The notes: generated by a model from the letters alone, not told the origin. DNA of 38,884 nucleotides from an uncultured Oscillochloris sp. (GCA_903887465.1 CAISPW010000330.1:1-38884); one strand, 5' to 3'; shown: positions 1 through 12,334, counted from the stretch's first letter. Made by a program: numbers and translations.

Positions 1-196
1 ATGTCCGTGGGCGGGGGGGGATGTCCGTGGGCGGGGGGGATGTCCGTGGGCGGGGGGGAATGTCCGTGGGCGGGGGGGATGTCCGTGGGCGGGGGGGATG
101 TCCGTGGGCGGGGGGGATGTCCGTGGGCGGGGGGGATGTCCGTGGGCGGGGGGGACGTCCGTGGGCGGGGGGGATGTCCGTGGGCGGGGGGGACGT
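1..196. repeat. G-rich 19-20 bp tandem repeat
   Basis: About ten head-to-tail copies of a 19-20 bp unit (GTCCGTGGGCG followed by a run of seven or eight G, then A). Copies differ mainly in G-run length and in an ATG/ACG change. All reading frames through it give only low-complexity Gly/Arg/Trp peptides, so I do not call a gene. The regularly spaced G runs could form G-quadruplexes on the plus strand. The array is cut by the left window edge. Confidence 0.9.
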
Positions 197-202
197 GGAT
201 CC

Positions 203-277
203 GTAGGGCCGAAGCATTTGGCCAGGTCATTCATCAGGCGAAAGGGATGATAACCGGGCCAAATGCTTCGGCCCTAC
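203..277. repeat. Palindromic GTAGGG element (perfect 21-bp arms)
   Basis: Perfect 21-bp inverted repeat: the arm at 203-223 begins GTAGGGCCGAAGCAT and the arm at 257-277 is its reverse complement, with a 33-nt loop. A related element with different but still pairing arms lies at 32768-32838, which marks a dispersed family. Here it separates the G-rich repeat on its left from the C-rich repeat on its right. Confidence 0.85.
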
Positions 278-284
278 AATCCCC

Positions 285-695
285 CGCCCGTCCCGTCCCG
301 TCCCCCGTCCCGTCCCCCGTCCCGTCCCGTCCCCCGTCGCGGCGCGTCGCGTCCCCCGCCCGTCGCGTCCCCCGCCCGTCGCGTCCCCCGCCCGTCGCGT
401 CCCCCGCCCGTCGCGTCCCCCGCCCGTCGCGTCCCGTCCCCCGCCCGTCGCGTCCCGTCCCCCGTCGCGTCCCCCCGTCGCGTCGCGTCCCCCGTCGCGT
501 CCCGTCCCCCGTCGCGTTCCCCGTCGCGTCGCGCCCCGTCGCGTCCCGTCCCCCGTCGCGTCGCGTCCCCCGTCGCGTCGCGTCCCCCGGCGCGTCCCGT
601 CCCCCGTCCCGTCCCCCGCCCGTCCCGTCCCCCGGCGCGTCCCGTCCCCCGGCGCGTCCCCCGTCGCGTCCCCCGTCCCGTCGCGGCGCGTAGAG
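285..695. repeat. C-rich degenerate tandem repeat
   Basis: About 400 bp built from short permuted words such as CCCGTCCC, CCCGTCGCGTCCC and CGCCCGTCGCGTCCC. Every frame is open on both strands because stop codons are absent, giving Pro/Arg/Ser-rich peptides of no recognisable family. I treat it as non-coding. The strand bias is opposite to the array at 1-196, so both arrays present their G runs pointing towards the palindrome from opposite strands. Confidence 0.85.
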
Positions 696-719
696 GATGC
701 CGATGGTCCGCCCACGCCC

Positions 720-3781
<3,062 letters not shown>

Positions 3782-3794
3782 AGTAACGATACGT

Positions 3795-4877
3795 TCAAGG
3801 CGAACCTGGCCTTCCCTGGCCCTCCCCTTGCGGCCAGATCTGCACCGGGATCGGCCCATCTGTGTGGACGGTGCGGATGGGGAAAGGTATCTCGATGCCC
3901 TCGGTGCGAAAGCGGGCGCGCAGGCGCTTGACAAACTCGTGCTTGATCAGAAACTGGTCGATGAAGGTCTTCCCGCGCATCACCACGCTAAACTCCACGC
4001 TCGACTCGCCCAGCGCGGTATAGCGCACCATGGGCACAAACTCCGGGATGCCACCCTCAACCTCCTCCATCACCTCAACGGCCACCTCCATCGTCACCTG
4101 CTCGACCTGATCCAGATCGCTGGCGTAGCTCACGCCAAGATCGAAGATAACCACTTGCTCGGACTCGGGGCGGCTGTAATTCACGACAATTGTGCTAATC
4201 ATCAGCGAGTTCGGCACGATGATCAAGTTGTTGGAGAGCTGGCGGATATAGGTGTCGGACCAGCGAATATCGGTGACGAAGCCCTCCTCGCCTGAACTGA
4301 GGCGCACATAGTCGCCGGGACGAATCTTGCTCGACGCGATCACCACCAAACCCGAGAACAGGCTGGCCAAGGGATCGCGCAGAGCCAGAGTCAGACCAAC
4401 GCTGCTACCAGCCACCACGGTGAGCAAGGCACCGATAGGTACCCCGTAGAAGCCAAGCATCGTGGCAATGATCATCATGCCGCCAATCGAGCGCAGCAGG
4501 TTATTGATCAGCGAGACTGAGCCAATCTCACGGCGGGCGAACGAGCGGCGCACCCAGTTGGTGCCTATGCGTACCATAAAGATCACGCTGGCCATGAGCG
4601 CCATAAAGAGCAGCACAGAGCGGATCTGGTCGCTCTGCTTGGGCAGCAGGTCGCCAACGGTGAGCCGGAGGCCAACGACGATGCCCCAGAACATGGACTG
4701 ACCACTCAGGGCCATAAAGATCGTCGCGCCCAGCCGTTTGCTCCCGGCCACGGCACGGCGGCGCAACCAGCGCAGCGGCCCAAACTCAATCACCACTCCA
4801 AGGGCGATCAGGCCGAGCAGCAGGCCAAAGGCACCGAGCATGTTGGCCTGTCTCGCGGCGTCAAATTCCTCAATCAT
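3795..4877 (-). CDS. MscS-family mechanosensitive channel
   Basis: 360-aa small-conductance mechanosensitive channel homologue. Four hydrophobic segments can be seen (around residues 14-32, 52-75, 88-108 and 130-190). The last is the Gly/Ala-rich pore helix ending GLTLALRDPLASLFSGLVV, followed by the MscS beta domain (KIRPGDYVRL, GFVTDI, IVPNSLM) and a mixed alpha/beta C-terminal domain. It would release solutes on osmotic down-shock from the cytoplasmic membrane. The ATG at 4877 overlaps the end of the upstream transferase gene by 8 bp (ATGATTGA), which indicates translational coupling. The chemical identity of MscS versus an YnaI-like relative cannot be decided from sequence alone. Confidence 0.93.
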   Translation of the reverse strand: MIEEFDAARQANMLGAFGLLLGLIALGVVIEFGPLRWLRRRAVAGSKRLGATIFMALSGQSMFWGIVVGLRLTVGDLLPKQSDQIRSVLLFMALMASVIFMVRIGTNWVRRSFARREIGSVSLINNLLRSIGGMMIIATMLGFYGVPIGALLTVVAGSSVGLTLALRDPLASLFSGLVVIASSKIRPGDYVRLSSGEEGFVTDIRWSDTYIRQLSNNLIIVPNSLMISTIVVNYSRPESEQVVIFDLGVSYASDLDQVEQVTMEVAVEVMEEVEGGIPEFVPMVRYTALGESSVEFSVVMRGKTFIDQFLIKHEFVKRLRARFRTEGIEIPFPIRTVHTDGPIPVQIWPQGEGQGRPGSP

Positions 4878-5892
4878 TGGCGGGGATTCCCCCAGGGCAG
4901 ATCCGCTCAAGCCAAATGATCGTGGCAAGCCCGGCCAGCGCCAGCGTCCCCCCGACGAGGTATGCCTCAAGCAGCTTGGCTTGGGTGAGGTAGACGCCCA
5001 CCAGCCCGCAGGCCCCAGCGATCAGGTAGCAGGTCAGCACCGCTTCACGCTTGCTGAGTCCGAGGGCGACCAGCCGGTGCGAGAGGTGATCTTTGCCGGC
5101 GCTGGTGAAGGGGTTGACCCGTCGGCGGAGGCGTGAGACAACGACCAGGGAGGTGTCGAGGATGGGCAGGGCCAGCACGCACAGCGGTACCATCCAGGTG
5201 ACGGCGGGCGTGTTGCCGAGGAAGCGCAACTTCACCCCCAGCGCCGCCAGGATGAAGCCGATAAACAGGCTGCCCGTGTCGCCCATAAAGATCGTCGCCG
5301 GGTTCAGGTTGTAGCGCAGAAAGCCGACGCAGCCGCCCATGAGGGCGGCCGCCATCGCGCCCACCAGCACCTGGCGCGGCTCGTTCATGGCCGCCAGGAG
5401 CAGGAAGAACGCCGAGGCAATCGTGGCCACCCCGCCCGAGAGCCCATCCATATTGTCGAGCAGGTTCAGGGCGTTGGTGATCCCGACCACCCAGACCAGG
5501 GTGAGCGCCCAGTTCAGCCAGGGCTGCGCGAAGAGTTGCACCTGGGTGCCGCCTAGCAGCAGCGCCGCGCTGGCCAGAGCCTGGCCGCCCATCTTCAGCG
5601 GTGCGCCCAGACCCCAGCGGTCGTCGGCCAGGCCAAAGAGCGAGATCAGCGTCGCCCCCACCAAGATGCCCACCAGTTCGCGGATATAGCGCTGGTCGCC
5701 GAATATCAGCAGGGCCACCACAAAGCCGCCGTAGATCGCCGCGCCGCCTAGCAGCGGCACCGGGGCGATGTGGATGTCGCGGGTGCGCGGGATGGATACC
5801 ACCCCAGCGCGCAGCGCCGCCCGGCGGGCCAGGGGCGTCGCCACAATCGAGAAGGTGAGGGCGACCAGCAGGATCAGCGCTATCTGGATCAT
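4870..5892 (-). CDS. WecA/MraY-type undecaprenyl-phosphate sugar-1-P transferase
   Basis: 340-aa polytopic protein of glycosyltransferase family 4 (MraY/WecA/TagO). These enzymes move a UDP-linked amino-sugar phosphate to undecaprenyl phosphate to start cell-wall or surface-glycan synthesis. Diagnostic pieces are PLLGGAAIYGGF, GLADDRWGL (the first Asp pair), ITNALNLLDNMDGLSGG, FRYN-like FLRYNLNPATIFMGDTGSLFIGF, and KDHLSHRLVALGLS (the His-rich loop). About ten membrane segments are visible. Absence of MraY-specific neighbours (mur genes) favours a WecA/TagO role. The ATG at 5892 directly precedes the first membrane helix. It heads the minus-strand set with mscS-like, the lipoprotein and tgt, behind the nitroreductase terminator. 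Confidence 0.92.
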   Translation of the reverse strand: MIQIALILLVALTFSIVATPLARRAALRAGVVSIPRTRDIHIAPVPLLGGAAIYGGFVVALLIFGDQRYIRELVGILVGATLISLFGLADDRWGLGAPLKMGGQALASAALLLGGTQVQLFAQPWLNWALTLVWVVGITNALNLLDNMDGLSGGVATIASAFFLLLAAMNEPRQVLVGAMAAALMGGCVGFLRYNLNPATIFMGDTGSLFIGFILAALGVKLRFLGNTPAVTWMVPLCVLALPILDTSLVVVSRLRRRVNPFTSAGKDHLSHRLVALGLSKREAVLTCYLIAGACGLVGVYLTQAKLLEAYLVGGTLALAGLATIIWLERICPGGIPAND

Positions 5893-5953
5893 AGGGTGGG
5901 CAGACGTATATCGCGGGGGCATCATACCACTGAAGGTGCCCGCATTGCGCAGC

Positions 5954-5995
5954 AAAACCCCCCGCAGCGGTGAGGGTGATCGCCGCTGCGGGGGG
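5954..5995 (-). terminator. Intrinsic terminator after nitroreductase
   Basis: Perfect 13-bp GC-rich stem (CCCCCCGCAGCGG at 5958-5970 pairing with 5983-5995), 12-nt loop. On the minus strand it is followed by TTTT at 5957-5954. It lies 15 bp past the nitroreductase stop and 61 bp before the next minus-strand gene start. Confidence 0.85.
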
Positions 5996-6010
5996 TTCAG
6001 GGTAACCGGC

Positions 6011-6607
6011 CTAGATTGACGCGGGCTGACCCCATGTGCCGCCGAAGACGAAGCTGGCGAGCGGCTTACGGGTGCGCTCCGCCAACTCGCGCGTGCGCAG
6101 GGGCTCGGGCAGGGTATCGGGCGAACCCACCGTGCCAACGGCGATCACGGTGATCGGCAGGTAATCCTCGGGGATGCCGAAGGCGGCGCGCGCCTGATCC
6201 TGCGAGAAGCCGGCCATCTGGTGAACGTGCAGGCCGAGCGCCGTGGCCTGGATGCTGAGGTGCGCCACTGACTGGCCCAGATCGTAGCGCGCCCAGTCGT
6301 TGGGCTTGCCCGGCTCGCGCAGCACCTGGGCCACCGCCAGAATGAGCAGCGGAGCCTGCTTGGCCCAAACCTGGTTGCCCTCGGCGAGGGTGTTCAGCAG
6401 CAGTTCGAATGTCGCCGTATCTTCTCGGGGGGCGACAATAAAACTCCAGGGCTGGCCGTTCCCAGCCGACGCCGACCAGCGTGCGGCCTCGAACAGGCTA
6501 CGGATCTGCGCGGGTGTGACCGGGTCGGACGTGAAGGCACGCGGGCTCCAGCGCGCCTGGAGCAACTCGTGGATGGGGTTGTCGGTTGGAGACAGCCTGG
6601 TTGTCAT
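6011..6607 (-). CDS. Nitroreductase-family FMN oxidoreductase
   Basis: 198-aa member of the nitroreductase superfamily (FMN-dependent NAD(P)H oxidoreductases of nitro compounds, quinones or flavins). N-terminal LLQARWSPRAFTSDPVTPAQI and AARWSASAGNGQPWSFIV match the FMN-phosphate-binding Arg/Ser region; ATALGLHVHQMAGF and LPITVIAVG match the second half of the fold. Substrate cannot be predicted. The ATG at 6607 has AAGGAT eight bases upstream. It has its own sigma70-like promoter and terminator, so it is probably a single-gene transcript. Confidence 0.9.
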   Translation of the reverse strand: MTTRLSPTDNPIHELLQARWSPRAFTSDPVTPAQIRSLFEAARWSASAGNGQPWSFIVAPREDTATFELLLNTLAEGNQVWAKQAPLLILAVAQVLREPGKPNDWARYDLGQSVAHLSIQATALGLHVHQMAGFSQDQARAAFGIPEDYLPITVIAVGTVGSPDTLPEPLRTRELAERTRKPLASFVFGGTWGQPASI

Positions 6608-6643
6608 CGGTGTGATCCTTAGAAGGTATGCGCGATAGTGTTA

Positions 6644-6672
6644 TTATTAAGTATGTAATGTTGATTTGTCAA
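6644..6672 (-). promoter_or_regulatory. Sigma70-like promoter of the nitroreductase gene
   Basis: On the minus strand TTGACA (6672-6667), 17-bp spacer, TAATAA (6649-6644), in an AT-rich island between two GC-rich genes. The distance to the ATG at 6607 is about 37 bp. Confidence 0.7.
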
Positions 6673-6695
6673 GTATAACATAGCAGACCACCCCG

Positions 6696-7205
6696 CTAGG
6701 TCAGCGTGCGCCACTGGCTGCGGCGGGCGAAGAAGCGAGCGACGGCCTCGGTGTGCAAGGGGAAGGCCAGCTCGGCGGGGGCGGTGATCATGACGCGCGC
6801 CCCGGCCTCTTTGTTCGGCACGAAGGGCGGCAGATCAACCTCGCGCAGCTGCGGGCCGAGGCCGAACACCAACAGGTAGCCGTCGTGGGTGCTGCGCGTG
6901 CCGAAGTCCTCGATCAGCTCGGGGGAGACCCGCACGCCGGCCTCCTCAAGCAGCTCGCGGGCGGCGGCCTGTTGCCACGTCTCGTTCACCTCGATGAAGC
7001 CGCCGGGAAGGGCCAACTGGCCCTGGCGCGGGGCCGCGCCTCGGCGGATCAGCAGCAGCCCGTCGTCGACGGGCAGGAGCATAATCGTGACGGGGAGCGG
7101 GTTGCGGTACGTCTTGCTGCTACAGGTCGAGCAGACTCGCGGCCAGCGCTGGCTGTCGTGAAATTTGCTGCCGCAGAACGAGCAGTGGCTATGCTGGCGA
7201 TACAT
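6696..7205 (-). CDS. Nudix hydrolase with N-terminal zinc ribbon
   Basis: 169-aa Nudix hydrolase. An N-terminal zinc ribbon is formed by CSFCG and CSTC (C-x2-C ... C-x2-C, residues about 8-29). The Nudix box GGFIEVNETWQQAAARELLEE fits GX5EX7REUXEEXGU. The layout resembles NudC-like or ADP-ribose/nucleotide-sugar pyrophosphatases, but the substrate cannot be fixed. The ATG at 7205 is preceded by GGAG and starts exactly at the zinc ribbon; the open frame upstream runs through a mobile repeat and is not coding. It is 88 bp upstream of the nitroreductase gene, which has its own promoter. Confidence 0.9.
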   Translation of the reverse strand: MYRQHSHCSFCGSKFHDSQRWPRVCSTCSSKTYRNPLPVTIMLLPVDDGLLLIRRGAAPRQGQLALPGGFIEVNETWQQAAARELLEEAGVRVSPELIEDFGTRSTHDGYLLVFGLGPQLREVDLPPFVPNKEAGARVMITAPAELAFPLHTEAVARFFARRSQWRTLT

Positions 7206-7286
7206 CGACGGTCTCCGCTGAGGGCTGCGTATCTGCGCAATAATACCACACCTCCTGGTGAGAGGGGTTTGGGGAGGGCGGCTCTC

Positions 7287-7441
7287 CAGGGCGGTGGCAA
7301 GGTCTCTGCGGACAGACCCCAGACCGCGATTCTTGTGGATGGTTGGCAGATTCGTCGTCAACAACCCACAAAAAAAAGATCTCGTGGGGGCGGCGAATTC
7401 GCTCCCACACGCCCGCCGGAGGCGACGCTGCATCAGCCCTA
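7287..7441. mobile_element. MITE-like multi-hairpin element, copy 1 (diverged)
   Basis: Begins CAGGGCGGTGGCAA and ends GGCGACGCTGCATCAGCCCTA, matching the termini of the other copies. Interior shows the degraded common order: CAGACCCCAGACCGCG, a GTGGATGGTTGG.../...CAACCCAC hairpin, AAAAAAGATCT, then a GGGGGCGG...CTCCCAC hairpin. No target duplication is visible, consistent with an old insertion. Its right end lies 20 bp upstream of the groES -35 box. Confidence 0.75.
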
Positions 7442-7460
7442 GGATCCGCGAGAATGGATC

Positions 7461-7489
7461 TTGACAAAAGTGATAGCCTTGGGTACTAT
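7461..7489 (+). promoter_or_regulatory. groESL sigma70-like promoter
   Basis: TTGACA (7461-7466), 17-bp spacer, TACTAT (7484-7489). The predicted start point lies next to or within the CIRCE operator that follows, the usual arrangement for HrcA repression. Confidence 0.9.
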
Positions 7490-7498
7490 AGTGAGCGA

Positions 7499-7525
7499 TT
7501 AGCACTCTCGATGGGCGAGTGCTAA
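7499..7525 (+). promoter_or_regulatory. CIRCE operator (HrcA binding site)
   Basis: Perfect consensus inverted repeat TTAGCACTC, 9-bp spacer, GAGTGCTAA, ten bases downstream of the -10 box and 50 bp before the groES ATG. HrcA binds here and represses groESL until heat or unfolded protein titrates GroE. The hrcA gene itself is not in the window. Confidence 0.97.
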
Positions 7526-7574
7526 CCGCTCATCACGTTAGTAAGCAAGTCTTGCAATGGAGGGTATAGCAGCT

Positions 7575-7877
7575 ATGTCGGATTTCCGTATTCGGCCGCT
7601 CGGCGACCGTGTCGTGCTCAAGCCGGCTGACCGCGAAGAGAAGACCCGGACCGGCATCTTCCTGCCCGACACCGCGACCAAGGAGCGCCCCATGGAGGGC
7701 ACGATTCTGGCCGTCGGCGAGGGTCGCCGCGACGACAGCGGTAAGCTCATCCCGATGCAGGTGTCCGTCGGCGACAAGGTGCTGTTTGCCAAGTACAGCG
7801 GCACCGAGTTCAAGGTCGAAGAGGTCGAGTACCTCATCCTGGCTGAGAAGGACATCCTGGGCATCGTCCAGGTGTAG
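7575..7877 (+). CDS. groES: Co-chaperonin GroES
   Basis: 100-aa 10-kDa chaperonin that caps the GroEL cavity. Family motifs: [12 protein letters not shown], the mobile-loop region [14 protein letters not shown], and [25 protein letters not shown] near the C-terminus. The ATG at 7575 is preceded by GGAGGG at a 10-nt spacing; an upstream in-frame ATG at 7557 lies before this ribosome site and is rejected. First gene of the CIRCE-controlled groES-groEL operon. Confidence 0.98.
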   Translation: MSDFRIRPLGDRVVLKPADREEKTRTGIFLPDTATKERPMEGTILAVGEGRRDDSGKLIPMQVSVGDKVLFAKYSGTEFKVEEVEYLILAEKDILGIVQV

Positions 7878-7885
7878 TCAGCGCC

Positions 7886-7934
7886 GCGCCCTTCTGTAAG
7901 GGCGCAGCAGGCTGCGCCCCCAACCGTAATTTTT
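7886..7934 (+). promoter_or_regulatory. Alternative hairpins in the groES-groEL spacer
   Basis: Two stems share bases and cannot form together: GCGCCCTT (7886-7893) with AAGGGCGC (7898-7905), or GGGCGCAG (7900-7907) with CTGCGCCC (7912-7919). A TTTTTT run follows at 7929-7934, just before the groEL ribosome site AGAGGAG. The U run is 9 nt beyond the second stem, so it is a poor terminator; a role in mRNA processing or partial attenuation is possible but only inferred. Confidence 0.45.
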
Positions 7935-7953
7935 TAGAGGAGTTATCCTTCCT

Positions 7954-9603
<1,650 letters not shown>

Positions 9604-9636
9604 CCCACTGAGCCACTGAGCTACTGAGTCAGATAC

Positions 9637-9684
9637 GAACGAGGGCCAGGCTGCGCACCACGCAGCCTGGCCCTCGTTCTGTCG
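9637..9684 (+). terminator. Terminator after groEL
   Basis: Perfect 19-bp stem (9637-9655 with 9661-9679), 5-nt loop, followed by TGTCGG. The T tract is weak, but the position 34 bp after the groEL stop and the stem strength support termination. Confidence 0.75.
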
Positions 9685-9705
9685 GCACGATGTTGGCGCT
9701 CCAGT

Positions 9706-9751
9706 GCGGGTGCAACGTCGCCTCCGGCGGAGGTCTGGGGCGCAGTTCCCC
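9706..9751. repeat. Remnant of the MITE-like element
   Basis: The stretch reads GTGCAACGTCGCC, then CTCCGGCGGAGG, then TCTGGGGCGCAG. These are terminal and internal words of the multi-hairpin family, but the rest of that copy is missing. It lies immediately left of an intact copy (9762-9883), so the region has been hit at least twice. Confidence 0.55.
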
Positions 9752-9761
9752 TGGCGCTCCC

Positions 9762-9883
9762 CAGGGCCGTTGCAACGTCGCTGGGGCTGCGCCCCAGACC
9801 GCGCTTTTGGTTGGTTTTTGGCGGCTTCGCTGCCAAAAACCAACCAAAAAAGATCTTTCGGGGGTGACGTTGCCACCGCCCTG
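9762..9883. mobile_element. MITE-like multi-hairpin element, copy 2, with 10-bp TSD
   Basis: A 122-bp copy starting CAGGGCCGTTGCAACGTC and ending GACGTTGCCACCGCCCTG, flanked on both sides by the identical 10-bp sequence TGGCGCTCCC (9752-9761 and 9884-9893). Inside are CTGGGGCTGCGCCCCAG and a hairpin of TTGGTTGGTTTTTGGC and GCCAAAAACCAACCAA with loop GGCTTCGCT. The final GGGGGTGG hairpin seen in other copies is collapsed. It contains no gene. Confidence 0.9.
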
Positions 9884-10026
9884 TGGCGCTCCCGCAGAGG
9901 TGAACGCCTACGAGTACAGCTATGCTACAATCACGCTCGGGCCTCGCGGGTTCTCACGCCACGGGTTCCCCTCTATGCCCAAGCAAGATCGACTCATTCT
10001 GCATAGCGAAAGGTGCGGAGACCTTT

Positions 10027-11016
10027 ATGGATCAGCCCGCAACGGCCACCCGCCCGGTCGGCGTTTTGGTGATGGAGTACGGCGAGCCCACGATGATCGA
10101 CGAGGTTGAGCCGTACCTGCGCGGCCACTTTGGTGGGCAGACCCCGCCCGCCGACTATGTGGCGTTCCTGTGCGAGCGCTGCCGGCGGGTCTGGGGTGCC
10201 GACCAGGGCGTCTCGGGGGCGCAGCAGATCTTCATCGCGCTGGCCGCCGAGTTCGCCCAGCCCGGCGAGTTCGCCTATCGCGCCGTCTTCGGGGCGCGCT
10301 ATTGGCATCCCTACATCGAGGCCGCGCTGGCCGATCTCGGCCGCGAGGGCATCGAAGATGTGGTAATTCTGCCGCTCAGCCCGTTCGGCTCGCATATGGC
10401 GCTGCGCGACTATCAGCATGCGCTGGAGCGCGTGCAGGCTACGGCCCCAACCTCGCCGCGTATGCATCTGATCGAGGGTTGGCCGGAGTTACCGGGTTTT
10501 ACCGCGACGGTGACGGCCAACGCCCAGGCGGCCCTGGCGCGCTTTCCGACCGCTGTGCGCGATCAGGTGGTCGGACTCTTCATCGCGCACAGCGTTGCCG
10601 AGAGCGCGCGCAAGCCCGAGGACGCCTATCGCCAGCAGGTTGCGGCCAGCGGCGCGCAACTCGCCACCGCCCTCGGGCTCGCTGACTGGCGCAGCGCCTA
10701 CTACAGCGCCGAGGGGCCGGGCCAGTGGCTGGGGCCGGATGTGCTGGAGGCCATCGATCAGTTGCACCGGGATGGCGTGCGACAGATTCTGGCGGTGCCC
10801 ATCAGCGCCACGTATGATAATGTCGAGCTGGGCTATGAGCTTGATGTGCGTATGGCCGAGCGTGCGGCGGCGCTTGGTATCGCCTACGAGCGCGCCGCAG
10901 TGCCAAACGCCGCCCCGGCGATGATCGCCGACCTCACGGCCCTGGTCGCCGCAGCCGCGCGCACGGCGCTCGCCGCGCCCGCCATAGGGGGCAGCGCAGC
11001 CGGCCCGTCGACCTAA
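10027..11016 (+). CDS. hemH: Ferrochelatase, Bacillus CpfC-like
   Basis: 329-aa ferrochelatase inserting iron into (copro)porphyrin in haem synthesis. It aligns well with the short soluble B. subtilis type: GVLVMEYGEP (compare GLLVMAYGTP), LYPH-like VILPLSPFGSHMALRDY, IAHSVAESARKPEDAYRQQ carrying the active-site His, YSAEGPGQWLGPDVLEAI, and ILAVPISATYDNVELGYELD with the acidic side of the metal path. The usual His of (A/S)DH before that Glu is absent. Whether it acts on coproporphyrin III or protoporphyrin IX is undecided. The ATG at 10027 has GGAG seven bases upstream; a TGCTACAAT extended -10 box lies at 9923-9931. Probably monocistronic. Confidence 0.9.
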   Translation: MDQPATATRPVGVLVMEYGEPTMIDEVEPYLRGHFGGQTPPADYVAFLCERCRRVWGADQGVSGAQQIFIALAAEFAQPGEFAYRAVFGARYWHPYIEAALADLGREGIEDVVILPLSPFGSHMALRDYQHALERVQATAPTSPRMHLIEGWPELPGFTATVTANAQAALARFPTAVRDQVVGLFIAHSVAESARKPEDAYRQQVAASGAQLATALGLADWRSAYYSAEGPGQWLGPDVLEAIDQLHRDGVRQILAVPISATYDNVELGYELDVRMAERAAALGIAYERAAVPNAAPAMIADLTALVAAAARTALAAPAIGGSAAGPST

Positions 11017-11067
11017 GCCAGCGCGTCGGCCTCGCCCCGGTCGCCCTTCATTCCCACGCCATTGAGC

Positions 11068-11111
11068 GCACGTTCACGGGAGGGTTTCCCGCTCGTGAAC
11101 GTGCTATTTTA
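11068..11111 (+). terminator. Terminator after ferrochelatase
   Basis: 11-bp perfect stem GCACGTTCACG (11068-11078) with 11094-11104, then TATTTTA on the plus strand. The stop codon of the convergent lipoprotein gene (11106-11104) overlaps the last base of the stem. Confidence 0.8.
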
Positions 11112-12039
11112 GTGGCGTCACCGGCTGACCGGCGGCGAGTTGGGCTAGGGCCGGTGCCATCTCGTCGGGGGTGATCCCGCCCTCGTAGCGATACTGGATC
11201 AGCCCGTCCGCGCCCACCAGAAAGGTCCACGGCTCGGTGATCAGCCCCCACTCGACCATCGGCGGGACGCGCTTCTGCTGCTGGAAGGACTCGCCGAAGG
11301 GGTAGGGATAGACCTCCACGTGAATGAAGGTTAGCTTGCCCTTATAGGTATCCTTCAGCCGCTTGAGCACGAGTAGGTTTGGCCCGCACGTCGCCGTCTG
11401 GCAGTAGCCGGGCGTGAGGAAGGCCACCACAAAGGGCTTCTTCGCCGCGATGGCATCGGCGATTGTCAGTTGGTAGAAGTCGGGGTCGGGACTGGTGTCC
11501 GAGGTGATCTTGGTCAGATCCGCGCTATCGCGGATGGTCAGGTTCTTGCTGGGGATGGCCGGCTTACCCACGGCGGGGATGCGCGAGGTGTCCACCACGT
11601 CGAGGCGCAGGCTGGAGATCTGTGGCGCGCCGCCGGCGCGTGGGATGCTGATCTCCACGCTCCAGTTGCCCGGCTTATCGAAGGTGGCGTAGCCCACATA
11701 CAGGCCAAAGGGCAGCCCCTGGCCCCGATAGACCGCCGTACCTGTGCTCTGCACCTTGGTGTCTTCGTTGCCATCCAGGTAGAAGAAGCGCAGGCCAAGC
11801 TTCAGCTCGGGCTGATTCAGCGGCGTGCCATCCTGAAGGATGCCCATGGCAATGCGGTTCGGGCCGACATCCAGCTCAGACACCGCCAACACCGGCACCA
11901 GGGCACCGCCCGCGCGCGAGGTTCCAGCGGAGCTTGGCGCGCCGCTTGGCGCAGGCTGGCCACAGGCGGCCAGGGAGATAAGCAGAAGCAAGGCCAGCAG
12001 CGCTAGCGCGCGGGGTTGGCAGGTGCGAGCAGTGGGCAT
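11104..12039 (-). CDS. Thioredoxin-fold (SCO1/AhpC-like) lipoprotein
   Basis: 311-aa predicted lipoprotein. Signal peptide with lipobox LAAC at about residues 20-25, then an immunoglobulin-like domain (about 45-165, ELDVGPNRIAMGI...) and a thioredoxin-like C-terminal domain (about 185-305). That domain carries the cysteine pair GYCQTATCGP (C-x4-C), TFIHVEVYPYPF and WTFLVGADG. This combination suggests an extracytoplasmic thiol or copper-handling protein, like SCO1-type assembly factors, but the substrate is unknown. The ATG at 12039 has GGGAG seven bases upstream. It is convergent with the ferrochelatase gene and divergent from the binding-protein gene. Confidence 0.8.
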   Translation of the reverse strand: MPTARTCQPRALALLALLLLISLAACGQPAPSGAPSSAGTSRAGGALVPVLAVSELDVGPNRIAMGILQDGTPLNQPELKLGLRFFYLDGNEDTKVQSTGTAVYRGQGLPFGLYVGYATFDKPGNWSVEISIPRAGGAPQISSLRLDVVDTSRIPAVGKPAIPSKNLTIRDSADLTKITSDTSPDPDFYQLTIADAIAAKKPFVVAFLTPGYCQTATCGPNLLVLKRLKDTYKGKLTFIHVEVYPYPFGESFQQQKRVPPMVEWGLITEPWTFLVGADGLIQYRYEGGITPDEMAPALAQLAAGQPVTPLK

Positions 12040-12082
12040 GGTGATCTCCCAGGATTCAGGCGGAGCCTCCGGGGCATTATAA

Positions 12083-12228
12083 CAACTTCGTAGACACACG
12101 GCGGGGGTTTGGGGGTGGCTTTGCCACCCCCAAAAGATCTTTTTTGGTTGGTTTTTGACCGCTTCGCTGCCAAAAACCAACCAAAAGCGAGGTCTGGGGC
12201 GCAGCCCCGGCGACGCTGCATCAGCCCG
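12083..12228. mobile_element. MITE-like multi-hairpin element, copy 3 (inverted)
   Basis: Same element in the opposite orientation: GGCGGGGGTTTGGGGGTGGC, GGGGGTGGCTTTGCCACCCCC hairpin (at 12111-12131), then TTTTTTGGTTGG...CCAACCAAAA hairpin, CTGGGGCGCAGCCCCGG, and terminus GCGACGCTGCATCAGCCC. The left terminus is degraded and no target duplication remains. It fills the divergent spacer between the lipoprotein and binding-protein genes. Confidence 0.8.
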
Positions 12229-12248
12229 CCCGTTTACGGGCCGGGCGC

Positions 12249-12276
12249 TTGGGGCTGGCAGCCTTTACGCTATAAT
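12249..12276 (+). promoter_or_regulatory. Probable promoter of the binding-protein operon
   Basis: Perfect -10 TATAAT at 12271-12276 with a weak -35 (TTGGGG, 12249-12254) at a 16-bp spacing, 58 bp before the ATG. It starts 20 bp beyond the end of the mobile element copy. Confidence 0.6.
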
Positions 12277-12334
12277 GGGCGATAGTAGGATCTATGCTGA
12301 GTTGGGAGATCCGCACCATCAAAGGGAGCGCGTT

